From Anaerolineales bacterium (GTDB lineage: Bacteria; Chloroflexota; Anaerolineae; JAAEKA01): 64,000 nucleotides of DNA. The notes beneath the pieces are model-generated. The model saw nothing but the letters and a program-made list of their open reading frames with translations. It ran no database searches and was not told where the DNA came from. A program made the position numbers and the translations under genes. The DNA lies in contig JACKBI010000013.1 of assembly GCA_020634615.1 (NCBI GenBank), positions 124,001 through 188,000 of the forward strand, read 5' to 3'. Positions within the stretch are counted from its first letter, which is position 1, and every line of letters starts with the position of its first letter. Of the stretch, positions 16,465 to 25,346 are shown one piece after another.

Positions 16465-16866
16465 CTATCCCCCATGACTGTCGAGATCAGCCGATTGATC
16501 CCCAGCGGCCATTTGCCGGCGCAGGCGGCCGGCCATGATCGCCATCACCTGCAGCGCAAAATGCGGGGTTAGTTGGGTTAGTTGCATGAAGCGCTGCGGG
16601 CTGATGCGTGCCACAGTGCAGTCGGTGCAGGCTACGGCGGCCGCGCTGCGCGGCGACTTGTCGACTAGCGCCATCTCGCCAAAGATCGCGCCCGCCTGCA
16701 GCGTCTCGATCAGCCGGCCCTGGCGAACGATGTCCACCTCGCCGTCGGTGACGGCGTACATGAACTCGCCGGGATCGCCCTCGCCGAAGATGGTCTGGCC
16801 GCTATCATAACTGTGCAGGTCTTTCTCGTTGCGCAGCATGGGGAGGGATGTGGTGGTACTGGACAT
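16465..16866 (-). CDS. Single-domain cyclic-nucleotide-binding protein
   Basis: A 133-residue protein made only of a cNMP-binding beta-roll. The phosphate-binding cassette 'IFGEMALVDKSPRSAAAVAC' keeps the key Gly-Glu and Arg, so nucleotide binding is plausible. There is no DNA-binding helix-turn-helix or kinase domain, so it is not a CRP regulator by itself. ATG 16866 is preferred because GAGGA lies 10 bases upstream; TTG 16872 is in frame. It lies 28 bases after phoU at the end of the phosphate operon. Confidence 0.8.
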   Translation of the reverse strand: MSSTTTSLPMLRNEKDLHSYDSGQTIFGEGDPGEFMYAVTDGEVDIVRQGRLIETLQAGAIFGEMALVDKSPRSAAAVACTDCTVARISPQRFMQLTQLTPHFALQVMAIMAGRLRRQMAAGDQSADLDSHGG

Positions 16867-16894
16867 AAGCAATTCCTCGAGAAATGTGGGAAGA

Positions 16895-17566
16895 CTAACC
16901 CAGGTCGTTCTCCCAGCCGTAGTCGATCAACTGGCCGGTGACGGAGTAAATGGCGCGCTCGCAGATGTTGGTGGCCCGGTCGGCGGCGCGCTCCAGATTA
17001 TGGGCAGCCATCAGCAACTGGTTGGCCTGGCGGATCTTGCTTACATCCTGAAACAGCAGCGTGATGAGTTCGGCGTAGATCTGGTCGTGCAGTGCGTCGA
17101 CTGCTTCGTCTTCGGCGACCACGGCGCGCGCCAGATCGACGTCGCGCTGAACGAATGCTTCCATCGCGCGGTGGATCATCTGCTGGCCCAGTTCAGCCAT
17201 GCGCGGGATGTCGATCAATGGCTTCATGAGCGGCTCATCGCCGATGCGGATGTTGACGCGGCTCAACCCTTTGGCATAGTCGCCGATTCGCTCCAGCTCG
17301 TTGGCGATGAACAGCGTGGCTGCCAGCCGGCGCATGTCACCGGCCATCGGCTGCTGGGTCGCGATCAGGGTCAGCGCATCGGATTCGATGCCATAGCGGC
17401 GGTTATCGATCTCTTTGTCGCGCTTGATCAGCCGCCTGCTGGCGCCGATGTCACGACGCTTGAGGTTCTCCACGGATTCCAGCAACGCCTCTTCAACCAT
17501 ACTGCTGAGCGCCAGCAGATCTTCCTGCAAGCGGGCTAACTGAAGGTCAAACGATTCTCTCGTCAT
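16895..17566 (-). CDS. phoU: Phosphate transport regulator PhoU
   Basis: PhoU links the Pst transporter to PhoR and damps phosphate uptake and Pho signalling. The 223-residue protein has the two three-helix PhoU repeats with metal-binding E/DxxxD motifs ('ELERIGDYAKGLSRVNIR' and 'NLERAADRATNICERAIY'). The start is ATG 17566, preceded by AAGGAT; an upstream extension in the same frame does not resemble PhoU. It lies directly after the two arsenate-reductase-like genes and belongs to the pst operon. Confidence 0.93.
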   Translation of the reverse strand: MTRESFDLQLARLQEDLLALSSMVEEALLESVENLKRRDIGASRRLIKRDKEIDNRRYGIESDALTLIATQQPMAGDMRRLAATLFIANELERIGDYAKGLSRVNIRIGDEPLMKPLIDIPRMAELGQQMIHRAMEAFVQRDVDLARAVVAEDEAVDALHDQIYAELITLLFQDVSKIRQANQLLMAAHNLERAADRATNICERAIYSVTGQLIDYGWENDLG

Positions 17567-17579
17567 CGAAGGGTATCCT

Positions 17580-17999
17580 TTATTGTGCTGCCAGGAATGG
17601 AAGCAACCAGCCCTGGATCTCGTCTCTGACGCGCCGGAAGACAAGCATCTTTTCCGCTTCTGTACCTTCGGCCTTGGCCGGATCCTGAAACGAATGGTGG
17701 ACGACCCGACCCTCTCCCAGCCAGAGCGGGCAGTTTTCAGCCGCATCGTCGCAAACGGTGATCACCAGATCGAGGGGCCGCGCTCGGAACTCGTCGGCGT
17801 TCTTCGAACGCCCGCCACTGATGTCGATACCCAACTCAGCCATAGCGGTGACGGCCAGTGGATGGACATAACCGGAAGGCTGCGTGCCTGCCGAGACAGC
17901 CTGCCAGGTTGCCGCGAGAAAATGATTCACCAATCCCTCAGCCATCTGGCTGCGGCAGGAGTTTCCGGTGCAGAGGAAGAGAACGGTTTTCTTAGTCAT
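17580..17999 (-). CDS. arsC: Arsenate reductase, thioredoxin-coupled LMW-PTP type (copy 1)
   Basis: Reduces arsenate to arsenite. The 139-residue protein begins with the phosphatase loop 'LCTGNSCRSQMAEG' (Cys10, Arg16) and has Cys83 and Cys90 in 'VCDDAAENCP', the three cysteines of the thioredoxin-linked S. aureus type. A low-molecular-weight tyrosine phosphatase would lack the last two. It lies between copy 2 and phoU inside the phosphate operon, which fits arsenate entering through Pst. The extra Cys15 in the loop differs from copy 2. Confidence 0.87.
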   Translation of the reverse strand: MTKKTVLFLCTGNSCRSQMAEGLVNHFLAATWQAVSAGTQPSGYVHPLAVTAMAELGIDISGGRSKNADEFRARPLDLVITVCDDAAENCPLWLGEGRVVHHSFQDPAKAEGTEAEKMLVFRRVRDEIQGWLLPFLAAQ

Positions 18000-18080
18000 G
18001 ATGGTCCAATGTTGACGCCTGTAGAAAGAGAACGCCTGCTAGCTGGTCGTTCGCAGGTACATGTTCTTGGATGCTGTCTA

Positions 18081-18503
18081 TTAGTTTGCGGTGAGCCAGG
18101 CCTGAATACGCTGGTCGATCTGATCGCGAACTTCCCGGAATTTCGCCAACGTGTCATCCTCGCTGCCTTCAAAGGCTGCCGGATCCTCAAATGACCAGTG
18201 CAACCGGTTGCTGACACCTAAGAATGTCGTCGGACAGTTTTTCTCGGCATGGTCGCAGACGGTAATCAGATAGCCAAAATTGATCTTGCCAAGGTACTCC
18301 GCAACGCTCTTCGATCGTTGGCCTGCCAGATCGAGACCGGCCTCAGTCATCACCTGACGTGTGTAGGGGTTGATGCCGTTGGGTTCCAGGCCGGCGCTGT
18401 ACACATCGTAGCGGTCGCCGGCGTACTTGCGTAAGAATGCTTCCGCCATCTGGCTACGCGCTGAGTTGCCAGTGCAAAGAAATAGTACTTTCGGTTTTGC
18501 CAT
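18081..18503 (-). CDS. arsC: Arsenate reductase, thioredoxin-coupled LMW-PTP type (copy 2)
   Basis: A 140-residue paralogue of the neighbouring gene with 'LCTGNSARSQMAEA' (Cys10, Arg16) and Cys83/Cys90 in 'VCDHAEKNCP'. All three redox cysteines are kept, so both copies should be active reductases. The two proteins share the same layout but differ in most surface positions, so the duplication is old. No arsB/acr3 efflux gene or arsR is in the window. It lies 77 bases after pstB. Confidence 0.87.
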   Translation of the reverse strand: MAKPKVLFLCTGNSARSQMAEAFLRKYAGDRYDVYSAGLEPNGINPYTRQVMTEAGLDLAGQRSKSVAEYLGKINFGYLITVCDHAEKNCPTTFLGVSNRLHWSFEDPAAFEGSEDDTLAKFREVRDQIDQRIQAWLTAN

Positions 18504-18580
18504 TGCCTCAATCCTCGGTTGTTATGAGAGATCGTCGGAAGCCGGGACGTCCAACCCATGTGCCGGTTGCCGTTGTCTGA

Positions 18581-19384
18581 TCACCCAAACCGTCCCGTGA
18601 TGTAGTCCTCGGTGATCTGGCTGGTCGGGCTGGTAAAGACTTGTTTAGTAGGGCCGAACTCTTCCAGATAGCCGGTGCGGTCAGGCGTCACCGAGAAGAA
18701 GCCGGTGTAGTCCGAAATGCGGGCGGCTTGTTGCATGTTGTGCGTCACAATGATGATCGTGTATTCCTTAACCAGATTCGTCATCAACTCTTCGATACGC
18801 AATGTAGCGATCGGATCCAGAGCGGAGGCTGGTTCGTCCATCAAAATGATGTCGGGGCGGATCGCGATGGCGCGTGCAATGCACAGCCGCTGTTGCTGGC
18901 CGCCTGAGAGGGAAAGGCCACTCTGCTTGAGCTTGTCCTTCACTTCGTCCCAGAGGGCCGCGCCGCGCAAAGCCTGCTCGACGATGTCGTCCATGTTCTT
19001 CTTGACACCGTTGACGCGCACGCCCCACGCGATGTTGTCGTAGATGCTCTTCGGAAACGGGTTCGGCTTCTGAAATACCATACCGATCCGCCGTCGCACT
19101 TCGGCTGCGTCCACGTCGGCGTCGTAGATGTTCTTGCCGTGGAAACGAACCTGGCCATCGATACGTGCGGCGTCAACCAGGTCGTTCATGCGGTTGATCG
19201 AGCGCAAGACGGTGCTCTTGCCGCAGCCTGACGGCCCGATCAATGCCGTGACCTTGTTGCGCTCGATGTTCAGTTCAATATCGCGCACCGCGAGAAAGCG
19301 GCCGTAATGCACGTTGAGCCTGTCCACTTCGAGCACATATTTGGCTGACGGCGTCGCCGATCCATTGGTCTGATTCGAATTCAT
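18581..19384 (-). CDS. pstB: Phosphate ABC transporter ATP-binding protein PstB (second copy)
   Basis: ATPase of the high-affinity phosphate importer. The 267-residue protein has Walker A 'GPSGCGKST', the PstB-specific 'MVFQKPNPFPKSIYDNI', signature 'LSGGQQQR', Walker B 'ILMDEPASALDP' and the H-loop 'VTHNMQQAAR'. ATG 19384 follows GTGGAG; a GTG at 19396 is in frame but overlaps that site. It is 25 bases after the end of another PstB domain (19409-20257), so the operon has two PstB ATPases in tandem. Confidence 0.94.
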   Translation of the reverse strand: MNSNQTNGSATPSAKYVLEVDRLNVHYGRFLAVRDIELNIERNKVTALIGPSGCGKSTVLRSINRMNDLVDAARIDGQVRFHGKNIYDADVDAAEVRRRIGMVFQKPNPFPKSIYDNIAWGVRVNGVKKNMDDIVEQALRGAALWDEVKDKLKQSGLSLSGGQQQRLCIARAIAIRPDIILMDEPASALDPIATLRIEELMTNLVKEYTIIIVTHNMQQAARISDYTGFFSVTPDRTGYLEEFGPTKQVFTSPTSQITEDYITGRFG

Positions 19385-19408
19385 TGCTGGCTCCACAGGA
19401 AGAACACC

Positions 19409-21251
19409 CTAACCAAAGCGTCCTGTGATATAGTCCTCAGTCCGGCTATCCTTGGGATTGGTAAAAATCTCGGTGGTTGGACCAAACTCTACCAACTGGC
19501 CGGTCCGGCTGGCATCGGTCGTGAAAAACGCGGTGTACTGCGAAACGCGCGCCGCCTGCTGCATGTTGTGGGTTACGATGACAATGGTGTAGTTTTTCGT
19601 GAGTTCGTTGATCAGCTCTTCAATGGCCAGGGTCGCAATCGGGTCCAGCGCGGCGCACGGCTCATCCATCAGGATCACTTCGGGCTTGACGGCAATCGCG
19701 CGTGCAATGCAGAGCCGTTGCTGCTGCCCGCCCGACAGCGCCAGACCTGACTGGCGCAACTTGTCCTTGACCTCGTCCCATAGATACGCGTCGCGCAACG
19801 CTTGTTCCACACTGTCGCTGATCTCGGACTTGCGGAACGCCTGCGCTTCCAGCCGCAATCCATAAGCAACGTTGTCGAAAATAGTCATCGGAAAGGGATT
19901 CGGGCGCTGAAAGATCATCCCGATCTTCTTGCGCAGATCGATCAGGTCATCGACTTGGTTGATGTCCTCGCCTTCGAAGAGGAGTTCGCCTTCGGTAACC
20001 GTGCCCGGCGTCTGATCGTGCATGCGATTGATGGCGCGCAGAAACGTGGATTTGCCGCAACCTGACGGGCCGATCAGCGCCGTTACCTGGTGGCGACCCA
20101 TGCGCAGGTTGATGTCTTTAAGCGCCTTGAAGCCGCCGTTGTCGTAGTAGAAGTTGAAGTTGCGCGCCTCGACTTCAGCGGTCGCCATTTCGCCGGTGCC
20201 TTGATTGCGCCCCAAGACCACGCCTTGCAGAGAATCAGTGATTGCTTCCGGAGACATTATCCGTTTGCCTTGCAGTTCATGAGCCGACCTTTTCTTGCTG
20301 CCGCCAGCACGCGGCAGCGGCGGAGATCCGCCGCGCAGCCGGCGTTCGAGTCTTGTGTTGAAGAAAGCGACGAAGATGTTGATTACCAGCACCATCAGAA
20401 GCAGCACCGCGGCCGAGCCGTCGGCCGCCGCCTGAGAATTTGGAACACCCGGCAAGCCGATGATCTTGATAACCCAGATATGGACGGCCAACGTTTCACC
20501 CGTGCTGACAAGCGGGTTGAGGCTGAAGTAGGCGTTGGGCGAAACCGTCGTTCCCATAGTCAGAATCAGCGGCGCAGTCTCGCCGATGATGCGGCCGGCT
20601 GTCAGCACAATCGCTGTCAGCAGACCGGGCAAGGCAGTAGGCAGAACGATCTTGCGCGCCGTTTCCCATTTGCTGCCTGCCAGCGCCAGACTTGCCTCGC
20701 GATAGGACGCTGGCACCGAGCGAATGGCATCCTCGGCCACGCGCACCATCAGTGGCAGGTTGAGCAAGGCCAGCGTGAGCGCACCGCTCAACACGCTGTA
20801 GCCAAGTCCCATGGTCACCAGGAACACGATCGAACCAAACACGCCGTAGACGATGGACGGCACCGACGCCAGCGCTTCTGTGCTGAAGCGGATGATGTTG
20901 GTCAACCGGCCCGGTCGCGCATACTCCGACATGTAGACAGCCGCGCCGGTGCCAACCGGTACGACGATCAGCAAGGTCAGAAACAGGACATAGAACGTAC
21001 ACCAAATCTGTGGACCGATCCCGGATTGGTAAACGTGCCGGGTCAGCAGGAATTCCGGGCTGAGCACTGGTATTCCTGCTATCAGCAGCGACGCGACCAC
21101 GGCGAACAGGACGATTACCAGCAGCAGCGCGGCCGCCCACATCAAAGCCGGTCGCGAAACGGTCGATGATGCGCTCGCCGCAGCGATCGCGCGCGCGTCC
21201 GGTAAACACGTCGTCCAAGGGGCGACCATTGCCAAAGGGTTGGCTGTTCAT
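19409..21251 (-). CDS. pstA: PstA permease joined in frame to a PstB ATPase; probable frameshift at its N-terminus
   Basis: The open frame, at least 608 residues, covers PstA (six-helix phosphate permease, about 1-310, with the EAA-like loop 'EDAIRSVPASYREASLALAG'). A Gly/Pro/basic linker follows, then a complete PstB domain (Walker A 'GPSGCGKST', 'LSGGQQQR', 'ILMDEPCAALDP'). PstA and PstB are normally separate. An ATG at 20257 begins the PstB part and overlaps a TAA in another frame (TAATG), so one lost or gained base could have joined two coupled genes. The natural PstA start seems to be ATG 21251 after GGAGG, with 'RIIDRFATGF' shifting frame near 21145. The unshifted frame opens at TTG 21235. 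Confidence 0.8.
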
Positions 21252-21313
21252 CGGCTCGCCTCCATCTCGCGCCTCTCGCGCGAGCTCGCGCAGCGGATCA
21301 CGTGGATCGCCGC

Positions 21314-22221
21314 TCACTGGCTCGGCATTTCGCTCTTGACCGGCTTGGTACTTTTCCCGCTGCGACCGCTGACTGTGCGCACAGCCAGGATCAAGCCAAA
21401 CGCTATCACCAGCAGCAGAAAGCCGACCATAATCAGCGCTGAGCGGGTCTGTGGATCAGCGGCTTCGGGCAATTGCGTCACGATGGCGGCCGGCATTGTT
21501 GTTGCACCTTCGGTCAATGTCTTCGGGATACGCACCGTGATGTTTCCGATCACCATCTGCACGGCCATTGTCTCGCCGACAGCCCGGCCCAGTCCCAGGA
21601 TCACCGCCGTGAGGATGCCCTGGCGGCTGGCGGGAATAATCACGCCTGAAAGCATCTGCCAACGCGTGGCGCCGACGGCATGAGACGCCTCGCGCAGCGA
21701 ACTGGCGGCATTGCGCACGGCGTCTTCGGTGATGGTCACGATAGTCGGTTGGACCATGAAGATGAGTACGATGGCGGCGGGCAGAATACCCTTGCCGAGC
21801 GGGGCGTTGAACGTCACCCGCACCCAAGGAACGATGAACGTCAAGGCCAGCAGGCCGAAGATCACCGACGGCAGAGCCGCGAACAGTTCCACGGTGGAAC
21901 GCATGACCCGCCGGATCGGGCCAGGCGCGACCTCGACCATGAAGATGGCCACCAGAATAGCCAGCGGCACACTGACCAGCAGCGTCAGAAACGTGGTCAT
22001 GAGCGAACCGTACAGCAGCGGGATGACGCCGTATGTATGAGTCGTCTGGTTCCAACTCGTCCCAAAGAAGAAGTCCGCCGGCGAATAGGTTTTGAAGAGA
22101 GTCAGTCCGCGGGAACCGATGAAGAGCACCAGCGCGATGCTCGTCAGCATGAGGAGCGCCGCCGCCGCAAAAAGATCGACTGGACGAGTATGGCTTTCCG
22201 GCGCAGGCTAGCGGTTTTCAT
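21314..22221 (-). CDS. pstC: Phosphate ABC transporter permease PstC, N-terminus frameshifted
   Basis: Membrane permease partner of PstA. The readable frame from 22150 has PstC features: 'GVIPLLYGSLMTTFLTLLVS', 'FAALPSVIFGLLAL' and the EAA loop 'EDAVRNAASSLREASHAVGA'. The true start is probably ATG 22221 (AGGAT upstream), giving 'MKTASLRRKAILVQ', which must shift one base near 22178 to meet 'DLFAAAALLMLTSIALVLF'. No start codon exists in the main frame upstream of 22150 before a TAG. It lies between pstS and pstA. Identification is firm, the start inferred. Confidence 0.85.
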
Positions 22222-22246
22222 CAGCAGTATCCTGACAACAAGAAAA

Positions 22247-22286
22247 GATGGGCTGCGATCTCGCGGTCACGAAACCGCAGCCCATC
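22247..22286 (-). terminator. Attenuator-like terminator between pstS and pstC
   Basis: On the minus strand GATGGGCTGCG pairs with CGCAGCCCATC and is followed by TTTTCTT. Placed 25 bases after the pstS stop, it would cut most transcripts after pstS, which matches the excess of binding protein over permease in Pst systems. Confidence 0.7.
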
Positions 22287-22310
22287 TGACAAAACGACTA
22301 ACTATTTTGT

Positions 22311-23238
22311 TTACTGGGCGACCGGAACGAAGCCAAGCTGAGCGAACTCAGGGCTGTTCTGGAAGTCAGCGCTCAGGACAAAGTCCAGGAAAGCCTGTTC
22401 GAGCTCGGTCGGCTGATCCTTGGTGATCGAATAGCCGGGCGAAGCAATCGGCCACGAACCGTTCTGGATGTCCTCGCGGGTCGGCTGAACGCCGTCGATG
22501 GCAAAGGCCACCAGGTCGGATTGCCGAGATAGGCGAAGCCAAGGTAGGAGATGGCGCCAGGAGCCTGGCTGATCGTCTGCAGAACGGTCTCGTTGTTGTC
22601 TTCCTCAGGCGCCGACGGCGAACTGCTCGTCGTCGCCGTCGAACAGGTAGTTAGCCATGTTCTTGCGTGTACCGGAACCCTTGGCCCGGTTCACCAGCAC
22701 GATTGCCTGATCGTCGCCGCCGACCTCGGACCAATTGGTGATGCGCGCCTGAGAAGATGCCCTGAAGCTGCTCTTTGGTCAACGAGGTGACGCTGCCGGG
22801 ACCAACCTTGTTGGCGACCGGACCGAACGCCTGGATGGCAACCGCTGTCTCGACCTGCGCTGCCGCAGTTGAGGTCGGTTTTCCCTGCTCGGAAAGTGGC
22901 ACGTCGCTGTTGCCGATGTCAACCTGGCCCTGACAGACCTGCGAACGACCGGCGCCCGAACCACCAGCGGTCACGGTGATCTCGACATCCTTGTGCATCT
23001 GCTGGAATTCAGTTGCAGCCAACTGCATCACAGGCAACGGCAATGCCGACGAACCAGCCGCCGGTCAGCTTGCCGGAAAGTTCAAGATCCGGCCATCGCC
23101 ATCGCTTCCGGTCGCTTGCCCGGCTGCGGCTGTAGGCTGTGCGGCGGGAGCCGCGGTCGGCTCAGGCGTCGAACTACCGCCGCAAGCCGAAAGGACAAAG
23201 GCCGTGATGATCAGGCCCACAAGTAGAAAACGTCGCAT
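22311..23238 (-). pseudogene. pstS: Phosphate-binding lipoprotein PstS, frame broken by several indels
   Basis: Periplasmic-type phosphate receptor of the Pst importer. From ATG 23238 (AAGGAG upstream) there is a signal peptide with lipobox LSAC and an Ala/Thr/Pro linker, then an in-frame TGA at 23065-23067. The body is spread over three frames. It includes 'VTAGGSGAGRSQVCQGQVDI' (phosphate-loop motif), 'TKEQLQGIFSG', 'ITNWSEVGGDDQAIVLVNR', 'AKGSGTRKNMANYLF', 'APGAISYLGFAYLGNP' and 'AFAIDGVQPTREDIQNGSWP'. At least four indels are needed to join them. Every segment is well conserved, so the coding capacity looks intact apart from frame. Sequence error is the simplest reading; a recent pseudogene is the alternative. 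Confidence 0.85.
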
Positions 23239-23302
23239 GGAACTCTGCTCCTTATACCAAATTGTATGCTAGCTGTCGGAAGATGCGTTTGCCCGGCAAG
23301 CC

Positions 23303-23346
23303 AAAGCCCCACGTTCGTCCGCGTCCTGCGGATTGTGATGGGGCTT
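23303..23346 (-). terminator. Possible terminator downstream of phoR
   Basis: AAGCCCCA/TGGGGCTT arms enclose an inner TCCGC/GCGGA hairpin between phoR and pstS; the following minus-strand bases are only moderately T-rich. Confidence 0.45.
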
Positions 23347-23448
23347 CACTGTGCAACTTGTGCAGGAAACGACATCTCATTACGCTGCCAGCATAACACG
23401 GCGCGGTTAACGTCCCTGCACAAGGCGATTAAGTTGTTGTGATCGTTG

Positions 23449-23467
23449 CGTTAACAGACTGTTAATG
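23449..23467 (-). promoter_or_regulatory. Candidate PhoB/PhoP box upstream of pstS
   Basis: On the minus strand two TTAAC units (ATTAACAG, TCTGTTAACGC) repeat with an 11-base period, the helical spacing of PhoB and PhoP boxes. A further GTTAAC lies near 23406. The site is some 210 bases before the pstS ATG, which is rather far. Inference from pattern only. Confidence 0.35.
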
Positions 23468-23522
23468 GAATGGGGAGTTCAGAACGGGGCAATACGCAGC
23501 CGGCTCGCGGGTGCAGGTGCAC

Positions 23523-25346
23523 TCAAGCAACCGGCACGGTGAAGCGGAACGTGCTGCCGCGCCCTTCGACGCTCTCGGCCCAGATGACGCCTTTGTGGCT
23601 CTCGACCAGATGACGAGCAATCGACAGGCCCAGACCGGTGCCGCCGGTGCGGCCGCGCGATCGGTCCGCCTTGTAGAATCGCTCGAAGATCCGGGGCAGG
23701 TCACGATCCGAAATGCCGTAGCCGGTATCGCTGACTTCCACGATCACCAGCGGCCACGGGCCGGTGATGGATGCGCCTGGTGGGCGGGCGCCGCGTGGCA
23801 GTTGGTTCTCGCGGCCTGAATACGCGCGTACTGTCACCGATCCGCCGGTCGGCGTGAACTTGATGGCGTTGTGAACCAGGTTAGACACCACCTGCCGCAG
23901 ACGCTCTGTGTCGGCCAACACCAGCGGCAGGTCGGGCGCGATATCGACGTTCAGCAGGACGCCATAGCGCTCGGCCTGTGTGCTGAGCCGTTCCACCGGC
24001 GGGAGGATGATGTCGGCCACGTCGCTGGGTTTGAGTCGCAGCGCGACCTGTCCTGACTCGATGCGTGACAGCTCCAGCAGTTCCTCGACCATCTGCGTCA
24101 GCGAGTCGATCTCGGTCTCCATGCGGTCGAGGAAACGCTCGGCGGCCGGCGGATCATCCAGCGCACCGTCGCGCAGCGTTTCGGTCAGTGCACGCAACGA
24201 GGCCAGCGGCGTGCGCAACTCATGCGAGATGTTGCTGACGAAGTCGCGGCGCACAGTTTCCAGACGGCGAATGCGCGACAGGTCCTGGATGATCACCAGA
24301 TAGCCCTGCGCATAGGCCTCCTGAAACGTGGTGACGATGACCTGCCAGAAGATGCCCTGGCGATCGATCTCCACCGCGCCGGCCTGGATTTGCCCGCTGC
24401 TGCGGCATTTCTGCCAGAGGTCGATGATCTGGTGGTGGCGGACGACGTTGGCAAAACTCGAACCGCGCGCGGTGGCCTGCGTCGTCTTGAGAAGCTCCGA
24501 CGCGGCCGGGTTAATCAACCGCACGTCCCCTTTCGGATCGGCGATGATGATCCCGTCGGCCAGATTTTCCAGAATCGCCTCCAGCCGGCTGCGCTCGCGA
24601 GTCAGCCGCGTCACCTTGTCCTCCAACTCCTCGGCCATGCGGTTGAACGCGATCGTGAGCCTGCCGACTTCGTCCCGGGTGGTTGGACTGCCGCGCATGC
24701 TGAAGTCCCCGCTTGCCATGCGGTCGGCGACAACCGTCAACTGTTCCACCGGGCGCGCGATGCGGCCGGCGATGAAGAGAGCCACCAGCAGAACGGCGAT
24801 CGCGGCAGCGATGGCGATGACGATCAGCGGCTGCCGCAGCCGTGCCACGCTGCGCTCGATCTGATCCAGCGGCAGGGCGACCCGCGCGAAACCAACTACC
24901 TCATTGTCCGCGTAGATCGGCACGGCACCGTACATCATCTCCTGTCCCAGCGTGGCGCTGAACCGTGTAGCTGACCCCGATCCGCCTGCCAGCGCGTCTC
25001 TGACTTCGGGCCGGTTCAGGTGGTTTTCCATGGTATCGCTGTCGCGGTTCGATTCCCCAATCACCACACCGTCGGCGGCGATAATCGTGACCCGCCCGTC
25101 GATCAGATCGGCCCAACCGCGCGCCAGGGCGTCGAGACTCAGCTCATCCACCTGCCCGTCGGACTGGGCCAGCAATGGCGTGGCCGTGTCGCCGATCAAG
25201 CGAGCCTCTGACAGCAGCGTGATCTTGAGGTCGGCCAGGTGCTCGGCGCGCGCCCGGTTGGTGACCAGCAACGTCAACCCCAGCAAGACAGCCAGTGTCA
25301 GAACGATGTAGGGAACGGCAATGCGCCAGCGGATTGATCGAAACAT
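23523..25346 (-). CDS. phoR: Sensor histidine kinase PhoR
   Basis: Membrane kinase of the phosphate two-component system. The 607-residue protein has a first transmembrane helix at about 8-28, an extracytoplasmic sensor region to about 165, a second helix ('LIVIAIAAAIAVLLVALFIA'), a HAMP domain ('VEQLTVVADRMASGDFSMRG'), a PAS domain at about 255-350, a HisKA dimerisation domain with the phosphorylated histidine in 'SNISHELRTPLASL', and a HATPase_c domain with 'NLVHNAIKFTP' and 'DTGYGISDRDLPRIFERF'. ATG 25346 overlaps the phoB stop (TGATG), so translation is coupled. Position beside pst supports the PhoR assignment. Confidence 0.92.
   Translation of the reverse strand: MFRSIRWRIAVPYIVLTLAVLLGLTLLVTNRARAEHLADLKITLLSEARLIGDTATPLLAQSDGQVDELSLDALARGWADLIDGRVTIIAADGVVIGESNRDSDTMENHLNRPEVRDALAGGSGSATRFSATLGQEMMYGAVPIYADNEVVGFARVALPLDQIERSVARLRQPLIVIAIAAAIAVLLVALFIAGRIARPVEQLTVVADRMASGDFSMRGSPTTRDEVGRLTIAFNRMAEELEDKVTRLTRERSRLEAILENLADGIIIADPKGDVRLINPAASELLKTTQATARGSSFANVVRHHQIIDLWQKCRSSGQIQAGAVEIDRQGIFWQVIVTTFQEAYAQGYLVIIQDLSRIRRLETVRRDFVSNISHELRTPLASLRALTETLRDGALDDPPAAERFLDRMETEIDSLTQMVEELLELSRIESGQVALRLKPSDVADIILPPVERLSTQAERYGVLLNVDIAPDLPLVLADTERLRQVVSNLVHNAIKFTPTGGSVTVRAYSGRENQLPRGARPPGASITGPWPLVIVEVSDTGYGISDRDLPRIFERFYKADRSRGRTGGTGLGLSIARHLVESHKGVIWAESVEGRGSTFRFTVPVA

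Noticed and set aside
20090..21169. 359-codon open frame antisense to pstA
   Set aside because: Opposite to a conserved permease; no membrane or family features.
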